64,000 bases of DNA. Origin: Otis tarda. Taxonomy: Eukaryota > Chordata > Aves > Otidiformes > Otididae. Location of the stretch: assembly GCA_026413225.1 (NCBI GenBank), contig CM048591.1:39153803-39217802 (forward strand). The letters are read 5' to 3'. Position numbers and translations under genes: made by a program. Shown here one piece after another: positions 24,201-35,200 of this stretch (position 1 is the first letter of the stretch; every line of letters begins with the position of its first letter). The notes beneath the pieces were generated by a model that was given only the letters and a program-made list of their open reading frames with translations, was not told where the DNA came from and made no database searches.

Positions 24201-25349
24201 ACCAGATAGGCCTCTTCCAGAACACTTGTCTTTTGTTTTATCTATTCAGTTTAGCTTGTAGGACAAAATATCCCACTTATGTGTTGTTACTGCTCAGGCA
24301 CACTGTTTGGTCTTCATCCTCTCCTGCACTGCTATTACGTTACCACAACTACAAGCATCAAGCATGTTCCAAGCATATATGGTAAACCATTGCTTTCCCT
24401 TGCTTAGAAATAAAAAAAAAAAGACAACGGTCTTTTGTAACAATAGTGTGAAAATACCAAATCATGTGTGTAGCAAAAGCACTGATAAAATGTCTAGAGA
24501 CACTTTTCTATGTAACTACTTGGAAAAGCCCCTTAAGAGTTTTTTAAAGCCTTGAAGCAAACATGAGTCTTTTTAAAGATATATTTATGTGGATGATGGG
24601 AGCAGCTATTTAAAATAAATTCTCAAAATGTTAAGATGTCTGAAGTAAAACCACATAGTCACAAACTTTGAGAAGACCAAACACCTTTCAAGGAGTCACG
24701 TGGATAACATTCCAGGGAACGTTTGCTTACTGCTCCCACTGTACAGAAGTAAATGCTTTATTTCTTTCTTCCTTTTAATAACTCTTTGGCTGAGCTAGGA
24801 CCTTTCGTGTCATAAACATGACTCCCGTGTCACACGACGTATTTGCTTACACAACGGCCTCGGACACGGGGCCAGGCGACAGCTGACGCAAAGGGCTCGT
24901 TAGGGATTACTCCCTTAACACCGCCGTGAACCTTTCGGACAGATCTGGGCCAAAGGTTTCTACACCACTACAATGAAGCGGCTTCTCGGCTTCCACTGCT
25001 GCACGACGTCCTTTGCGACCCTGAAGTACCGGGTCCAGCCATGGCTCCACAGGCAGCCGCGCACCCAGCAGGCCGCAGAGGCTCCTGTTCACGCTTCCAC
25101 CACCTTTCTGCCGCTCCACCGCCTGAAGAAGGGGTCACCCCCGCCGCCGCCTCTCCCCCGGCCCGGCCTGGTTAGGCCCAGGGCTCTGCCGGGCGGGGCG
25201 AGGAGGGGCCGGTCCGGTCCCGGGACCGGGGCCACCCCGCGGCCTACCTTGCGCCGGGCGCTGGTGTCGTACTTGTCGTTCTTGAAGGCGCGCGCGTTCT
25301 GGTAGCGCTGCGGCCGCGTGCGCGACACGTTCCCCTTCTCCGTGCTCAT
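12092..25349 (-). CDS. C9orf85: C9orf85 homologue, DUF2039 zinc-binding-type protein
   Basis: Four coding exons on the minus strand (25248-25349, 16262-16368, 13045-13158, 12092-12269) join in frame to 501 nt, or 166 aa plus stop. Recognition is by similarity to human C9orf85 as I remember it: a basic N-terminus containing KGNVSRTRPQ and FKNDKYD, then KINAKLHDGVC, EWRVKFSKYK and SKPKKC. Four CxxC pairs (residues 45/48, 70/73, 86/89 and 96/99) are spaced as for two zinc sites. An acidic, serine-rich tail follows (about 110-166, with STDSDGDSD). All splice sites are GT-AG. The molecular function is unknown in any species to my knowledge, and zinc binding is inferred from the cysteines. The gene shares a CpG-island promoter with ABHD17B. 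The ATG at 25349 is chosen by homology, although the frame is open further upstream. Confidence 0.95.
12270..13044 (-). other. C9orf85: C9orf85 intron 3
   Basis: This 775-bp GT-AG intron holds a G-rich plus-strand tract (12361-12404), which is C/T-rich in the transcript and lies about 90 nt before the exon 4 acceptor. It also holds a 9-bp-arm hairpin (12822-12830 with 12846-12854). No repeat element is recognised. Confidence 0.85.
13045..13158 (-). CDS. C9orf85: C9orf85 coding exon 3
   Basis: Runs from acceptor TTAACAG|TGTGAAG to donor ATTCC|GTAAGTA. Its first base completes Cys70. It encodes CVKCLQKTVKD, IICRPCAGKLE, VCAKCGKEEE and IVI, followed by a split proline codon. It holds three of the four CxxC pairs. 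Confidence 0.95.
13159..16261 (-). other. C9orf85: C9orf85 intron 2
   Basis: This 3.1-kb AT-rich intron has no mobile element that I recognise. It carries the 184-bp tandem duplication at 14154-14520, described separately. Confidence 0.85.
14154..14520. repeat. Tandem duplication, 184-bp unit, two copies
   Basis: Copy 1 (14154-14337) and copy 2 (14338-14520) both start AGCAAAGTCTGAACTGCC and end CTCTTCCTAGCCC. They differ mainly in the lengths of internal T-runs and by very few substitutions, so the duplication is recent. It could also be an assembly artefact. Confidence 0.95.
16262..16368 (-). CDS. C9orf85: C9orf85 coding exon 2
   Basis: Runs from acceptor TTCAG|AAAATAAATGC to donor AAATG|GTAAG. 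It encodes KINAKLHDGVCQHC through LSKPKK plus the first two bases of Cys70. It contains the first CxxC pair, C45/C48. The 107 nt leave phase 2. Confidence 0.95.
16369..25247 (-). other. C9orf85: C9orf85 intron 1
   Basis: This 8.9-kb intron contains the solo LTR at 21298-21933. It also has a composite octamer/homeodomain motif at 18145-18158 and an unexplained 155-codon plus-strand frame at 22813-23280. Near its 5' end it enters the CpG island and holds a 16-bp GC palindrome at 25214-25229. No other exon or repeat is recognised. Confidence 0.8.
21298..21933 (+). mobile_element. Solo LTR of an endogenous retrovirus (fossil)
   Basis: A 636-bp LTR beginning TGTCCTGGTTTCAGCTGGG and ending GGTTGAACCATGACA, the usual TG...CA ends. 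Landmarks in order are GGACTTTTTCCAGCTTCC, AGCTGACCCAAACTGGCC, CCATACCATAGACACC, an ACTATAAAAGT core and CAGCCCACGAGTTTTCC. It lies antisense to C9orf85. The flanks GTTGC and ATTGC look like a 5-bp target-site duplication. No internal retroviral sequence is present, so it is a solo LTR. It is related to the copy at 2158-2740 but clearly different. A 16-bp word (GATYGCTGCTCAGGAC) recurs 47 bp apart inside it. Confidence 0.85.
25248..25349 (-). CDS. C9orf85: C9orf85 coding exon 1
   Basis: Encodes residues 1-34 (MSTEKGNVSRTRP through TSARRK) and ends on a codon boundary at donor AAG|GTAGG (GT is plus-strand AC at 25246-25247). The ATG has G at -3. It is very GC- and CpG-rich because it lies inside the promoter island. 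The matching human exon begins MSSQKGNVARSRP. Confidence 0.93.
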
Positions 25350-25759
25350 CCCCCCCCACGGCAACCGCCACCGCCGGCGACACCTGCCCCGGAACTGCTC
25401 CCCGGCCCCGCCGCCTCGCCATTGGCCCGCGGCCGGCGCGTGTACCACCCCTCCTCCCACGGCGGTTCGCTGCCGCTTCGCCGCTTCCCGCCCACCCGCG
25501 TTCAGGCGGAGCCTCAGTGGCCGGAACGGCGCTGCGGGCTGCCCCCCTATTGGTGCGCTACTGCGGTCGCCGGCGACCGGTCCCGCCCCGGCCCGCCGCC
25601 CCCTCGGCCGCTTAGGCAGGCGCTCGGCCCGATGCAGTCGCTCGGCGAGGCGAGGCTGGCGCCGCTCCCTTAGGCCGCGCGGACAGCAGCGCTCCCGGGG
25701 CCGCGCCTTCTCTGCCGTCGAGCGCGGCCTGCGGAGCTGCGGGCGCCGACCGGGAGCGG

Positions 25760-25871
25760 GGCGCTGACAGCCGCCCGCCGCCGCGCCGTTACTCAGCACA
25801 ACCGGCACCCCTCCCCGCCCCACGCCGGCCCGGCGTTCGGGTGGCGGCGGCTGGGAGAGCGCGGGGCTCAG
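25760..25871 (+). other. ABHD17B: Probable non-coding exon 1 of ABHD17B
   Basis: The right edge is set by a good donor, GGCTCAG|GTACGG (GT at 25872-25873). The left edge is approximate, since no transcription start can be read from sequence. There is no ATG in this stretch, as expected for a 5' UTR exon. It would splice to the acceptor at 31791-31792, 8 nt before the start codon. Confidence 0.5.
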
Positions 25872-28800
25872 GTACGGGCTCGGCGGCGGAGCCGGGAGCG
25901 GGGTGTGCGGGGCGGGCCGGGGCAGTTGCGGTGGGGGAGCTGGTGGGTAGCGGCCGGTGCGGGAGAGGTGTCGCCGGCCGCGGAGGGCCTGGGGTGCTCG
26001 GGGCGGGGGGAGTCTGCGCTGGGGCTCCTACTGCGTGTCCCGGCCGCGGACCCCTTTGTTCGGGAAAGAGGAGCGCGGGCTTCGTAAAGGCGTGTGGAAA
26101 TCCTGGCTTTTAGCGGGTGTGAATGGTGCCTCCGCCTTAGCGTTGCGGGGTTCTGCGAAGTAGGCACAGACGCCTGAAGAGTTCATTTAATTCTGGCAAG
26201 CCTGGCTTAAGGTGTTTCCTCAGCTTCTGCTCTTGATGGTGGGAGTGACGCTGGCCTTAGAAGTGCTCGCAGGTGTTACCAGTGTGAAAGTTTAAAGTGT
26301 TTGGCCAGGAGGTAGCTGGGAATATACGGGACCGCAGAAACCGAAACACTGCCGTCCGAGCGCAGCCCGGGTTTAAAAGCGCGGCTTCTTCCGCGGGACT
26401 GCCCGGCTGGCGCGGGGAGGCACCGGCCGGACGTGGGGAAAGGCAAGAGGGGCCGCCCGCGGGATGGTGTGAGCGCAGCCTTGCGCCGAGCCTGCAAAAC
26501 GTTACGTAAGCCGAGCTAATCCCACCGGTGTCTGTCCTTCAGGGGGCTCGGTTTGTTCTTTAGGTGGATTTTTCACTTAGTATTTCCTGTATTCCCTCTC
26601 TTTTTTTTTTTTTCAACTGTGCCATTAGGTTTTGAGGTACACAAAGGAACCGGCAGAGGAAGAAGAAGGTCTCTGTACAATTTAAGCTTTATAATATTTC
26701 TAGCGTTTGTGGGAATAGTAAAGCTGGTTCTTTGTGTAAAACCAAACTGACCAAAATGAAGTTTTGGTCCTGTCACGCTTGTCTAGTTTTATGTAGGTCG
26801 TTTTGCTCTTTGAAAACTAACTTAAAGAGTTACTTCATGGCGTTTCTTGGAATGGCTTTTCCATTGTTGAATAGATTTCCTCTGTGTTCTTTTCTGGAAC
26901 TCCTCTGTATTTTTTCTTAATAATTCTATTTGTTTAATCCTTTTTATGTAATACTAAATCAAACACCGATTGTTTTCAAACAAAACTCAAGTTTTCATTA
27001 CATTGTGTACAATGAAAGGATGAGGGAAACTACTTTAGTTCCTTATTTCACAGTATATAATGAAAAGTTATGATTTTGTTTAAAAAAAAAAAAAGCCCAC
27101 CCAAACAACAGATAAACAAAAAACCCCAACAATTTTAATTTCTTGCCTGTTACAGTTAGAGCACCACTAAAATTTACAAACCAGCAGCTGTGTTTACGAG
27201 TTTGACTTTGTTCTTGTGAATAGTTCCCGTGAAATAAGTAATTTAATTTAAATATGCAATTAGAATAATTTATATTTAATGTAAATATAAGATTTCTAGA
27301 TAAGTGTTTGCAAGGGTTGGGCTTTTGAGGCAAATGGGTAGTGAAGTACTCAAAGAGGTGAATAATAGGAGCCACTCTCTTGTTTGTTATGGTTTGCAGA
27401 GGGAGGAGGACAAGAATAATTGCTTATATGAAAGAACTACATTTGTGTTATCTTAGGAATCACAAGATAAATATTTGAGGTGTTCTTTCAGATTAGATAG
27501 ACTTCCCCCCCCCCCCCCCCCTTCTATCAGCCTTAATGAAAAGGTTAATTGCTGAAGAATGGATTGAAATTACTGCCTGTGGGCAATTTTACATTTGTAA
27601 TTTTCTATGTTACTTTTTTATTCATAAGAGAGTTAAATAAATAAATTTGGTAATATGGTCTCACCTTCCTTTTAAAAGCTATCCCAGAAGGGATGGGTGA
27701 TGCCACTTGGGTCTATTTTATTTCTTGGTGCCATAGTAAAGTTTTTCAGTTTTCCACAGTTTCTTCCACAGAAGAAAGAGTATATTAACAATGCAGTGTA
27801 ATTTTTAATACTATATATATGTCATTATATTATTTTTATTGTTAGTAATTTTACCAGCACTAGAAACTCTGTTTGCAAAAGAGCACTGGCGTCTTTTATC
27901 AGTACTGAAATGACAAATAAAAGATGAAATAGTTACATTGTTGGGATGTGTTGATCTCTGCGTCTGACAATGCTGCTGTAATGAGCACAGAGATTTACAT
28001 CATGCATGCTCAGGAGGTGTTAGACTACTAGCTTAGGTATTCACACATATCTTAGGCAAACGAGTGCCATTTAGTTACTCATCTGTACTTGTGGAACTGT
28101 ATGCTTCAGGTAATTTGTGGTCAGTGTTGTTTTTTGCCCTGGTTTCAGCAAGAGTTCAGATAACAAATGGGCTTGATATATGCTTTATTAGAGTGATTTT
28201 TAATGCACCTTTGTTTCTGATACTTTGTTCACTTTCCATAAATTATACTTTAGACTTAATAAAATAATTTGTCTATTAAGACTATTGATCTCCAAAGCTT
28301 CTACCAAGGCTAGGTGATGCTAAATGAAGGGAGTTTTGTGCCTTTTCTTTTAATTTTCACCATAATAGTTTCAGACTGGACGAATCATTAGGAAATCATG
28401 TTACATGTTTTCTAACATTAAAGAACATTAAAAAAAAAAAAAGCAAGGAGGTGGGGTTAGTGTTAAGTTTAATCCCTCATTGAAGTGTCTGAACAGTATA
28501 CCTCTTGAGGAAAGATAATGCCTGTTTAGTTGAGGTTAAATTATGACATCTGGTGGATAACTACAAGGCTGAAACACTGATTTAGTTGAACGTTGAAACG
28601 GTGATATCAGAATTACTCTATACACCCTGGGGACTCTCACATCCTGGTTCTGTTCCAGATTGGGAGGTTAAGAACACACTCATGTGAATACAATGAATGA
28701 CAAACCAGTTCCAGTATAATGGCAACATTGTTTGCATTTAGTTGAAAGTATCTTCATGAGGAAGTTCAGTAGGTGTTTTGTGTCAGATTTGTTCAGTTAG

Positions 28801-31792
28801 TGATGCTAGGGATCTGCTGTTTTCCCTGAGTTGTCTGAGCTAGGAAACTAGCAAGTATTTCTTGTAAAGAAAAGAGTTGCTGTTATCCAGGACTTACATG
28901 GAGAACAACTCTGGAGTCAGAATCTTCAGTTTCAGTAGACAGAATTTCCATTGGATTGCATGGACATTATGCGAAGCCTACATTACAGTCTAGTGTAGGG
29001 GAGAAATAATACTTCAGACACTATCTTCAACATAAGTCATTTGCCATATGTGGCAACAGCCCATTTTTAGGACAATTAAGCTGTCTTGAGGCATAGTACC
29101 ACCTCAGCTGATCAGCTGTGGTTACTACAGTACTGCCCTGTGTGTGAATTCCACAGGCCAGCTTACAGTCTTCCAAAATGACTTTGACAAATAGTAAATG
29201 TTTTCTGAGTGAGATCATATTTGTAGTGTTGTTCGGCTGTTTATAGTTACAAATGATGTAAACTCCTGTTTTAATTATTTCTGACAAGTGGATTGGGAAG
29301 CAAGTGAGAAATTCTGTAGCTATCACTGTATACTGGGATAGAGTGCAGTCTGCTGTTCCTGGGCAGAGCAGGCTATTTATACGTCGTTTTTGGAGGTTCA
29401 TATTCTTCTAAATTTTTAACATAAAATAATATTCCTCACCCCTACAATAAATTGTAATATCTAGCTTTGGCCTTGAGCTTTTCTGAAAAGGTGAGAAAAC
29501 ATTTGGAACAGATCAGTTCCTGAAAGAAATCAGTGTCTGAAAGAAATAGAAGTGTAGTTGAATACTGGGTTATAAGCCTTCTTACAAAAAAAAAAAAAAA
29601 GCACCTGTTAAGGCATCACAGCAGTTTCTCTGGGCTGTGAACATGAACTTTCTAAGTGCAGGTGAAAGAAGTGGCTCCTTTGGTGCTCACAGCTGTAACA
29701 GAAGTAAAGAAGGAAAAAAGTACTGAGTTTTTCCTGTGCATAAGACAGCCCAAGCCTTTTGCCAGTCCCTAGACCCCTTCCAGAGACCTCTTCCACTTCT
29801 TGTCCTGACTTGCAGGTTAAATTTAAACTTCCTGTCCAGATAACCTCACCTGACAGGGAACAGATGAGCTATTCCAAATTTGAGTGACTACTTGTGCTGG
29901 TTACATAAATACATTAGTTTGTTGTTTCTTTAGCTGGCAGAAATACGGTAAATTATTTCGAATATTCATTTGAGACACAGTCTACCTTTTTGTAGGAGGT
30001 GATCAGTGCACCCTTCCTGTTGTCTCTAAATTGGTAGTGTTGGTCACCTGCATCTAAGAATCTGTAATTTCCCTCTATTTTGTAGAAAACTAGAAACTCG
30101 AGGTGAAAGCACTTGGCTGTAGCAGCCTTGATAAAAAAAAAAAAACAGGGGTTTGCACCCTACAAAGAGGAGTAGTATTCAAAGAATGCTCATGCTGTTC
30201 CTCAAACTGTCTTGCTGTGCTTGTGTTTACTACCCTACAGGTATGCTCTGTGTAACATGGTATGAAGTATGCATTCATACACTACCCCGGGGAAGAGACC
30301 ATTAACACAATCAAAATACAGACAGTTGTTTTGTGTTCTATATTCAACAGTTCTTACAGCACTTTCCTTGAAGCTTTTCTAAAGAGAAATTTATACAGGA
30401 ATGAAAACTGTGCTTGCATACAAGTTAGAGGACAAACTTTGGAATATGGTGTAAATGTTGCCAAGTATTGTAGTTAGCAGTAAGATTTTATTGTTGCATT
30501 ACACTAATATTTCTGAAATTTCGTGGAACTGTAGACATCAGAAATCAGCTTGTTATGTTTCCATTTGTAAACCTGAATCTAGTAGTCCAAGCTGGTACAT
30601 GAAACTGTAAGAGTATTTCTGTTCGCTGTCACCTGGCAGCAGCTGAGCTTGAGACCTGTTGGTAGATTTGGGATAGAAAAGTTGTTTAAGCTGAGGTGAA
30701 ACAACAGATGCCTTAAGACAAGGAAAGCAGCGTAAATACTTATCTTAGGTATGCTGGTTTCCAGTGTGGCTCTTGGCAGATTCCATCGCTGCTCTTACCT
30801 CTGAGAAAAAGAGTTGTCACAAGAAAGGATTTTCTCCCCCCTCCCTTCTCCCTGCTGTAAATTAAGAGGACACAATGCCTGTATTTCAGGGCAGCTGTAT
30901 CTTTATCTAGCTTGCTTTAGGTGTATGTGTGTATTTTTTTTTCTCCTGCCACTCTGTTAACCAATGCTTTGAATTGGTAGTATAGATTATATTTGCCAAA
31001 TATCTGTGACAGAGCATTTGATTTAAGATGTTTTTCTTAAAACATAGACTAAAAATAGCTGTATCATTAATATAATCCCAATTCCTACATGCAATACAGG
31101 AAACATTAGCCAATAATTTCTTTGAAGGGTTTGGAAATATTTATGTCAGCCAGTATGTGGGGGAAGGAAGAGTTTATGGCTGGGTTTTAGTGTACTGAAG
31201 GTCTACATTGTTTGCTAAGCTAGCAGAAGCATCTTGTTTTGCCTTTTAAGTTTTGACCTTCATGCATGTTTCATACTGCTGATACTGCTTACAGGAGCCT
31301 ATAGCTCATGATTACAATACGTATTCTCTGTGTTTAGGAAACGCTGTAGTGATTTTTGTCTGCAGAGGTCTGCATAGCCTTAGTATCCTGCAAACACTGC
31401 AACATATTTTAATTATTCTTTATAACATATGTATTTGACAATGGGATAAATGCTTTATTTAATGGCTTAGGATGGGAGACTTCATTTCCTCCAAAAAACT
31501 CCAAAACTCATGCTTTTTCTTTCCCTGAGTAATCCTATTTTAGTTTTAATACCTGTCAGAGCTTTAGAGTTTTCAGTCTTCTTCAATAATATGCTCATTC
31601 TAAAGTAGCTAATAATATCAAATTATTATATAGAAATTTAAGTATATCTTTAAATCTGTGTTTTGTTAAATATTTCCACTAAAATTATACATAATTTTGT
31701 GGGGAGGTTAAGTTTACATTTTCTGTGAGTTTTTTTCTTTTTTATATAGGATTGTAACTAGAAACTGATACCATTCTCTCTTCCTGTTTCAG
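25872..31792 (+). other. ABHD17B: ABHD17B intron 1
   Basis: This 5.9-kb intron is CpG-rich for its first ~600 bp and AT-rich after that. It has a run of 17 C at 27505-27521 and A-runs near 27080, 28430 and 29586. No repeat element or further exon is recognised. It ends in acceptor TTCCTGTTTCAG. Confidence 0.7.
27505..27521. repeat. C17 homopolymer
   Basis: An uninterrupted run of 17 C within ABHD17B intron 1. It gives a G-run on the minus strand. Confidence 0.95.
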
Positions 31793-31800
31793 ACTAGAAG

Positions 31801-32267
31801 ATGAATAATCTTTCCTTTAGTGAACTGTGTTGCCTGTTCTGTTGCCCGCCATGCCCAGGGAAAATTGCCTCCAAACTGGCTTTCTTACCTCCTGATCCCA
31901 CGTACACACTGATGTGTGATGAGAGTGGTAGTCGCTGGACTTTACATCTCTCAGAGCGAGCAGACTGGCAATATTCTTCTAGAGAAAAAGATGCCATTGA
32001 GTGCTTCATGACTAGAACAAGTAAAGGTAACAGGATTGCCTGTATGTTTGTGCGTTGCTCGCCTAACGCCAAGTATACTTTGCTCTTCTCACATGGAAAT
32101 GCTGTTGACCTAGGTCAGATGAGCAGCTTTTATATAGGACTGGGTTCACGGATTAATTGCAACATATTCTCATATGATTATTCTGGATATGGTGCAAGTT
32201 CTGGGAAGCCAACAGAGAAGAATCTGTATGCTGACATTGATGCTGCTTGGGTGGCTCTTAGGACAAG
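31801..32267 (+). CDS. ABHD17B: ABHD17B coding exon 1
   Basis: Begins 8 nt after acceptor CTGTTTCAG and encodes residues 1-155 plus two bases of Arg156. It ends at donor ACAAG|GTAAG. It contains the Cys cluster and the oxyanion-hole segment HGNAVDLGQ. Confidence 0.97.
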
Positions 32268-35200
32268 GTAAGATATTAGTTGCCGTTTTTCTTCTACAGC
32301 GTGCTTTTCACATGGTTGTACTTACTCTGCATTGGTAGTTTAGACAGAAATGCTGTATTTCAGGATTAATGGATTCATATCCAAGCTGACTGGCGATGCC
32401 TTATGCTGAAGGCATTGTCACTGCTGAGCAGGATCAATATATAGTACTGATATACTAGAAAAATTGAAACTGGGTTAAATCTAGTAATACGTGTTTCCAT
32501 CGTGAATGTTTAGAAGATAATCCTTATTGTTATAGTTTGGGGTCTTCTCAGTTGGAAGCCTCAGAACATAGGAAACAACTATAATAGATTCCTCAGTAAC
32601 TGAGCCACTAGTGATGTGGATGAGAGAAAATGCAGGTTGATTTCTCACACAATTTCACCACCTACTTTGTTTTTTAGGGAGGGGCAGTGGAAAAGCTGTT
32701 ATAAGAGAACCTGGTGAGACTCTGGATTTCTTCATGGTGTTCAGACCACTTTTGTTTCAGAATTCAGACTAGCAGCTACAGCGTTTCCAAAGATAGCTTT
32801 CTATATGAAACAAAAGTATGGTATTATCTTGGCAAAATACAGAGTGTGGGAGATGTTGTAATTGATCTGTGTAAATACATTGTGGTGGGAACAAAAACCA
32901 GGAATTCGAATTGATGATGTTAGCTAAAATAGAATAAAACTGGACAACGAAAAAATGCAAATTGGAGGGATGTTGTTTCAGCAGTTTCTATGTTCTAAGC
33001 CTTTGGTTTTAGAGAGATAAAATAGTATGATAAAAGACTCTGGAGGCATTCCCTGATACAGGTAAGAACCCCATGCACCAAATAAATGCAGCACTGAATA
33101 TCCACTTCTTAAATTTGAGAGCACTTTTCACCATGGTTTGTTCCATTTACAGCAATATTCTTCTTGTGTTACAAGTATCTAAACTATAAAAAGTTTATTT
33201 TTTTAAAATACTGTGCAAACATAAGAATAGATGTTCACCAAAAAAGTTCCCATGGTATTGTGTATTTTGCACCAAAAAACTGCGAAAACCTGAATTGAAT
33301 GTAGAGCAGCATGTTATGGTTTGATCACTGCAACTTGAGCATACTGGTTAGTAATAGAATTTAAGGGATGTGACTTAGGGAAGGACATGTGTAAAGACCC
33401 TTTAAATCCTGGAGCCTGGTAGTTGTCACAGTGAATTTAGAATTTGATCAATGTAATATTAACTATTTTCCTATTAGTTTGGAGCAAATTATCCCTTTTC
33501 AGTGTTTTAAATACACATATTGCCTTGCCTTGATTTTTCTTTATAACAAAAGTGTGATACTTCTTATTAAAGAAGCATATTTTGTTCATATATTAAAGTA
33601 GGGGGAACACTTACCGCAAACCTCATTTAATCACAAGTGACAGGTATTCAGCCTCATATATTCCAAAACATGCATACTGTGTTGTTAGATTAGGTTTTGG
33701 CATTTCTTCTGATTATAGTGGAAAGTTGAGGTACAACTAGACATCTGTTCTGTAAGCCAAGAGCTGCAACAGGTGCGCTGGTGACTGTGGTTTGTAGTTG
33801 ATAGGAGATATGGAAGATAGCCACTTGGTGAAATATCCAGTAACATTGACCAAAACCATCATATGGTTTGTGAATAACATGGAAGACAGTCTGAATTGTT
33901 TACATTGTCCAGAAAATGGAAGAGAACTAGATGGTGAAACTTAGTCATTGATTTCTGCCAGTTTAGAGATTGTTTTATGAACTAAAAAATTTTTTTTACA
34001 ATTACAGTGGTGAAACACTGGAACACATTGCCCAGAGAGATGGTAGATGCCCCATCCCTGGAAATATTCAAGGCCAACCTGATCTATTTGGGGATGTCCC
34101 TGCTTCTTTCAGGGGGGTTGGACTAGATGACGTTTAAAGGTCCCTTCCAACCCTAACCATTCTATGATTCTATGAAGTAATTAGTAATTATTGTCTCTTT
34201 CTCCCCCTGATGAATTTCTGAATTAAAACCTAAAAGGAAAAGTTATTTCAAGGATTGCAACTTGCATTCTTGCCTCTATTTTGAACAATGCATAGTATAC
34301 TTTCCCTAATCAAATAGGATTGTTCATTATAATATCCCACTTGAACATGCCCTTTGCTGAACAGATATTGTTGGAAAGAACTCTAAATACATGCTCCATC
34401 TATCTGCTTTTCCCTGTTCTATTCAGGAATTACTTCACCTCAATCCCATTTGCTGTCTGCATCTTTTTTTTTTTTTATCAAAACCTCCCTTAGAAATACA
34501 CAATTCTGTAGAGTATATAGAGCTTGAATTGACTTGCCCAACTTGTGAATTTCACAAATGTCAACTGAATTTTTTCCGTTGCTTAAAAAGCAGTTGGTAT
34601 TGCTGGTATCCACTGTGTTACTTCCGGCAGCTTTCCAATTGGCAGACCTGGTCTTGTCCTTTTGTCTGAATGCTGAATGTAGCAGGGAGAAGTTCAGCAC
34701 CTGACTCTCGATATACTGGCTCACACAGTTTGGTTACCAGTCCATGGTATTCTCTTGAGTCCTGAGACAGTGCTTAGCAGTATTTAAGTACTTGATTAAT
34801 ATCTGAACCGGAATGGAGCCTTTGAGCATTTGCTGCAGCATTGATTGACTTTTCTAGCATAGCCTGTTCTGTCAGTGTTACACTGGCACCATCTTTAACG
34901 TTCTATAGTGTCAGTGTTCTGCAAAAACAAATTAATTCAGTGGATTATTTGCAGGATAGATGTTAAGTATAGCTGTAATGCCTTTGAAATTCATGTTGAT
35001 GGGATGAGAGAAGAAAGGGATCCTGGACTTTTAAACTGTGCCTCACAGATTGTGATGGGATGGAGAAAAGAATGGAGAAATTGTCTTAGCTGGAGGTTGA
35101 TCCTGGCTCCCTGCATTCTCTGTTCTGAGAAATGGGATCATAGAACCCGGTATTAAAAGGTGTTTCTAGGGTAATTGAAATGCTGATGTGGACTTCATTC

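Larger units (their letters stand above)
24830..26520. promoter_or_regulatory. CpG island, shared bidirectional promoter
   Basis: The sequence turns abruptly GC- and CpG-rich, densest at about 25100-26100. The C9orf85 ATG (25349, minus) and the probable ABHD17B first-exon donor (25871, plus) are about 520 bp apart and divergent. ATTGG words (CCAAT on the minus strand) at 25421-25425 and 25549-25553 are NF-Y-type boxes on the C9orf85 side. The first sits in CGCCATTGG, which also resembles a YY1 site. ETS-like CCGGAA words and GC boxes are frequent and no TATA box is seen. This is the usual form of a housekeeping head-to-head promoter. Confidence 0.88.

Noticed and set aside
25089-25823. 244-codon minus-strand frame in the CpG island
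   Set aside because: Only the exon 1 part (25248-25349) matches C9orf85. The rest is GC-rich composition plus read-through into intron 1, so it is not called as a separate gene.
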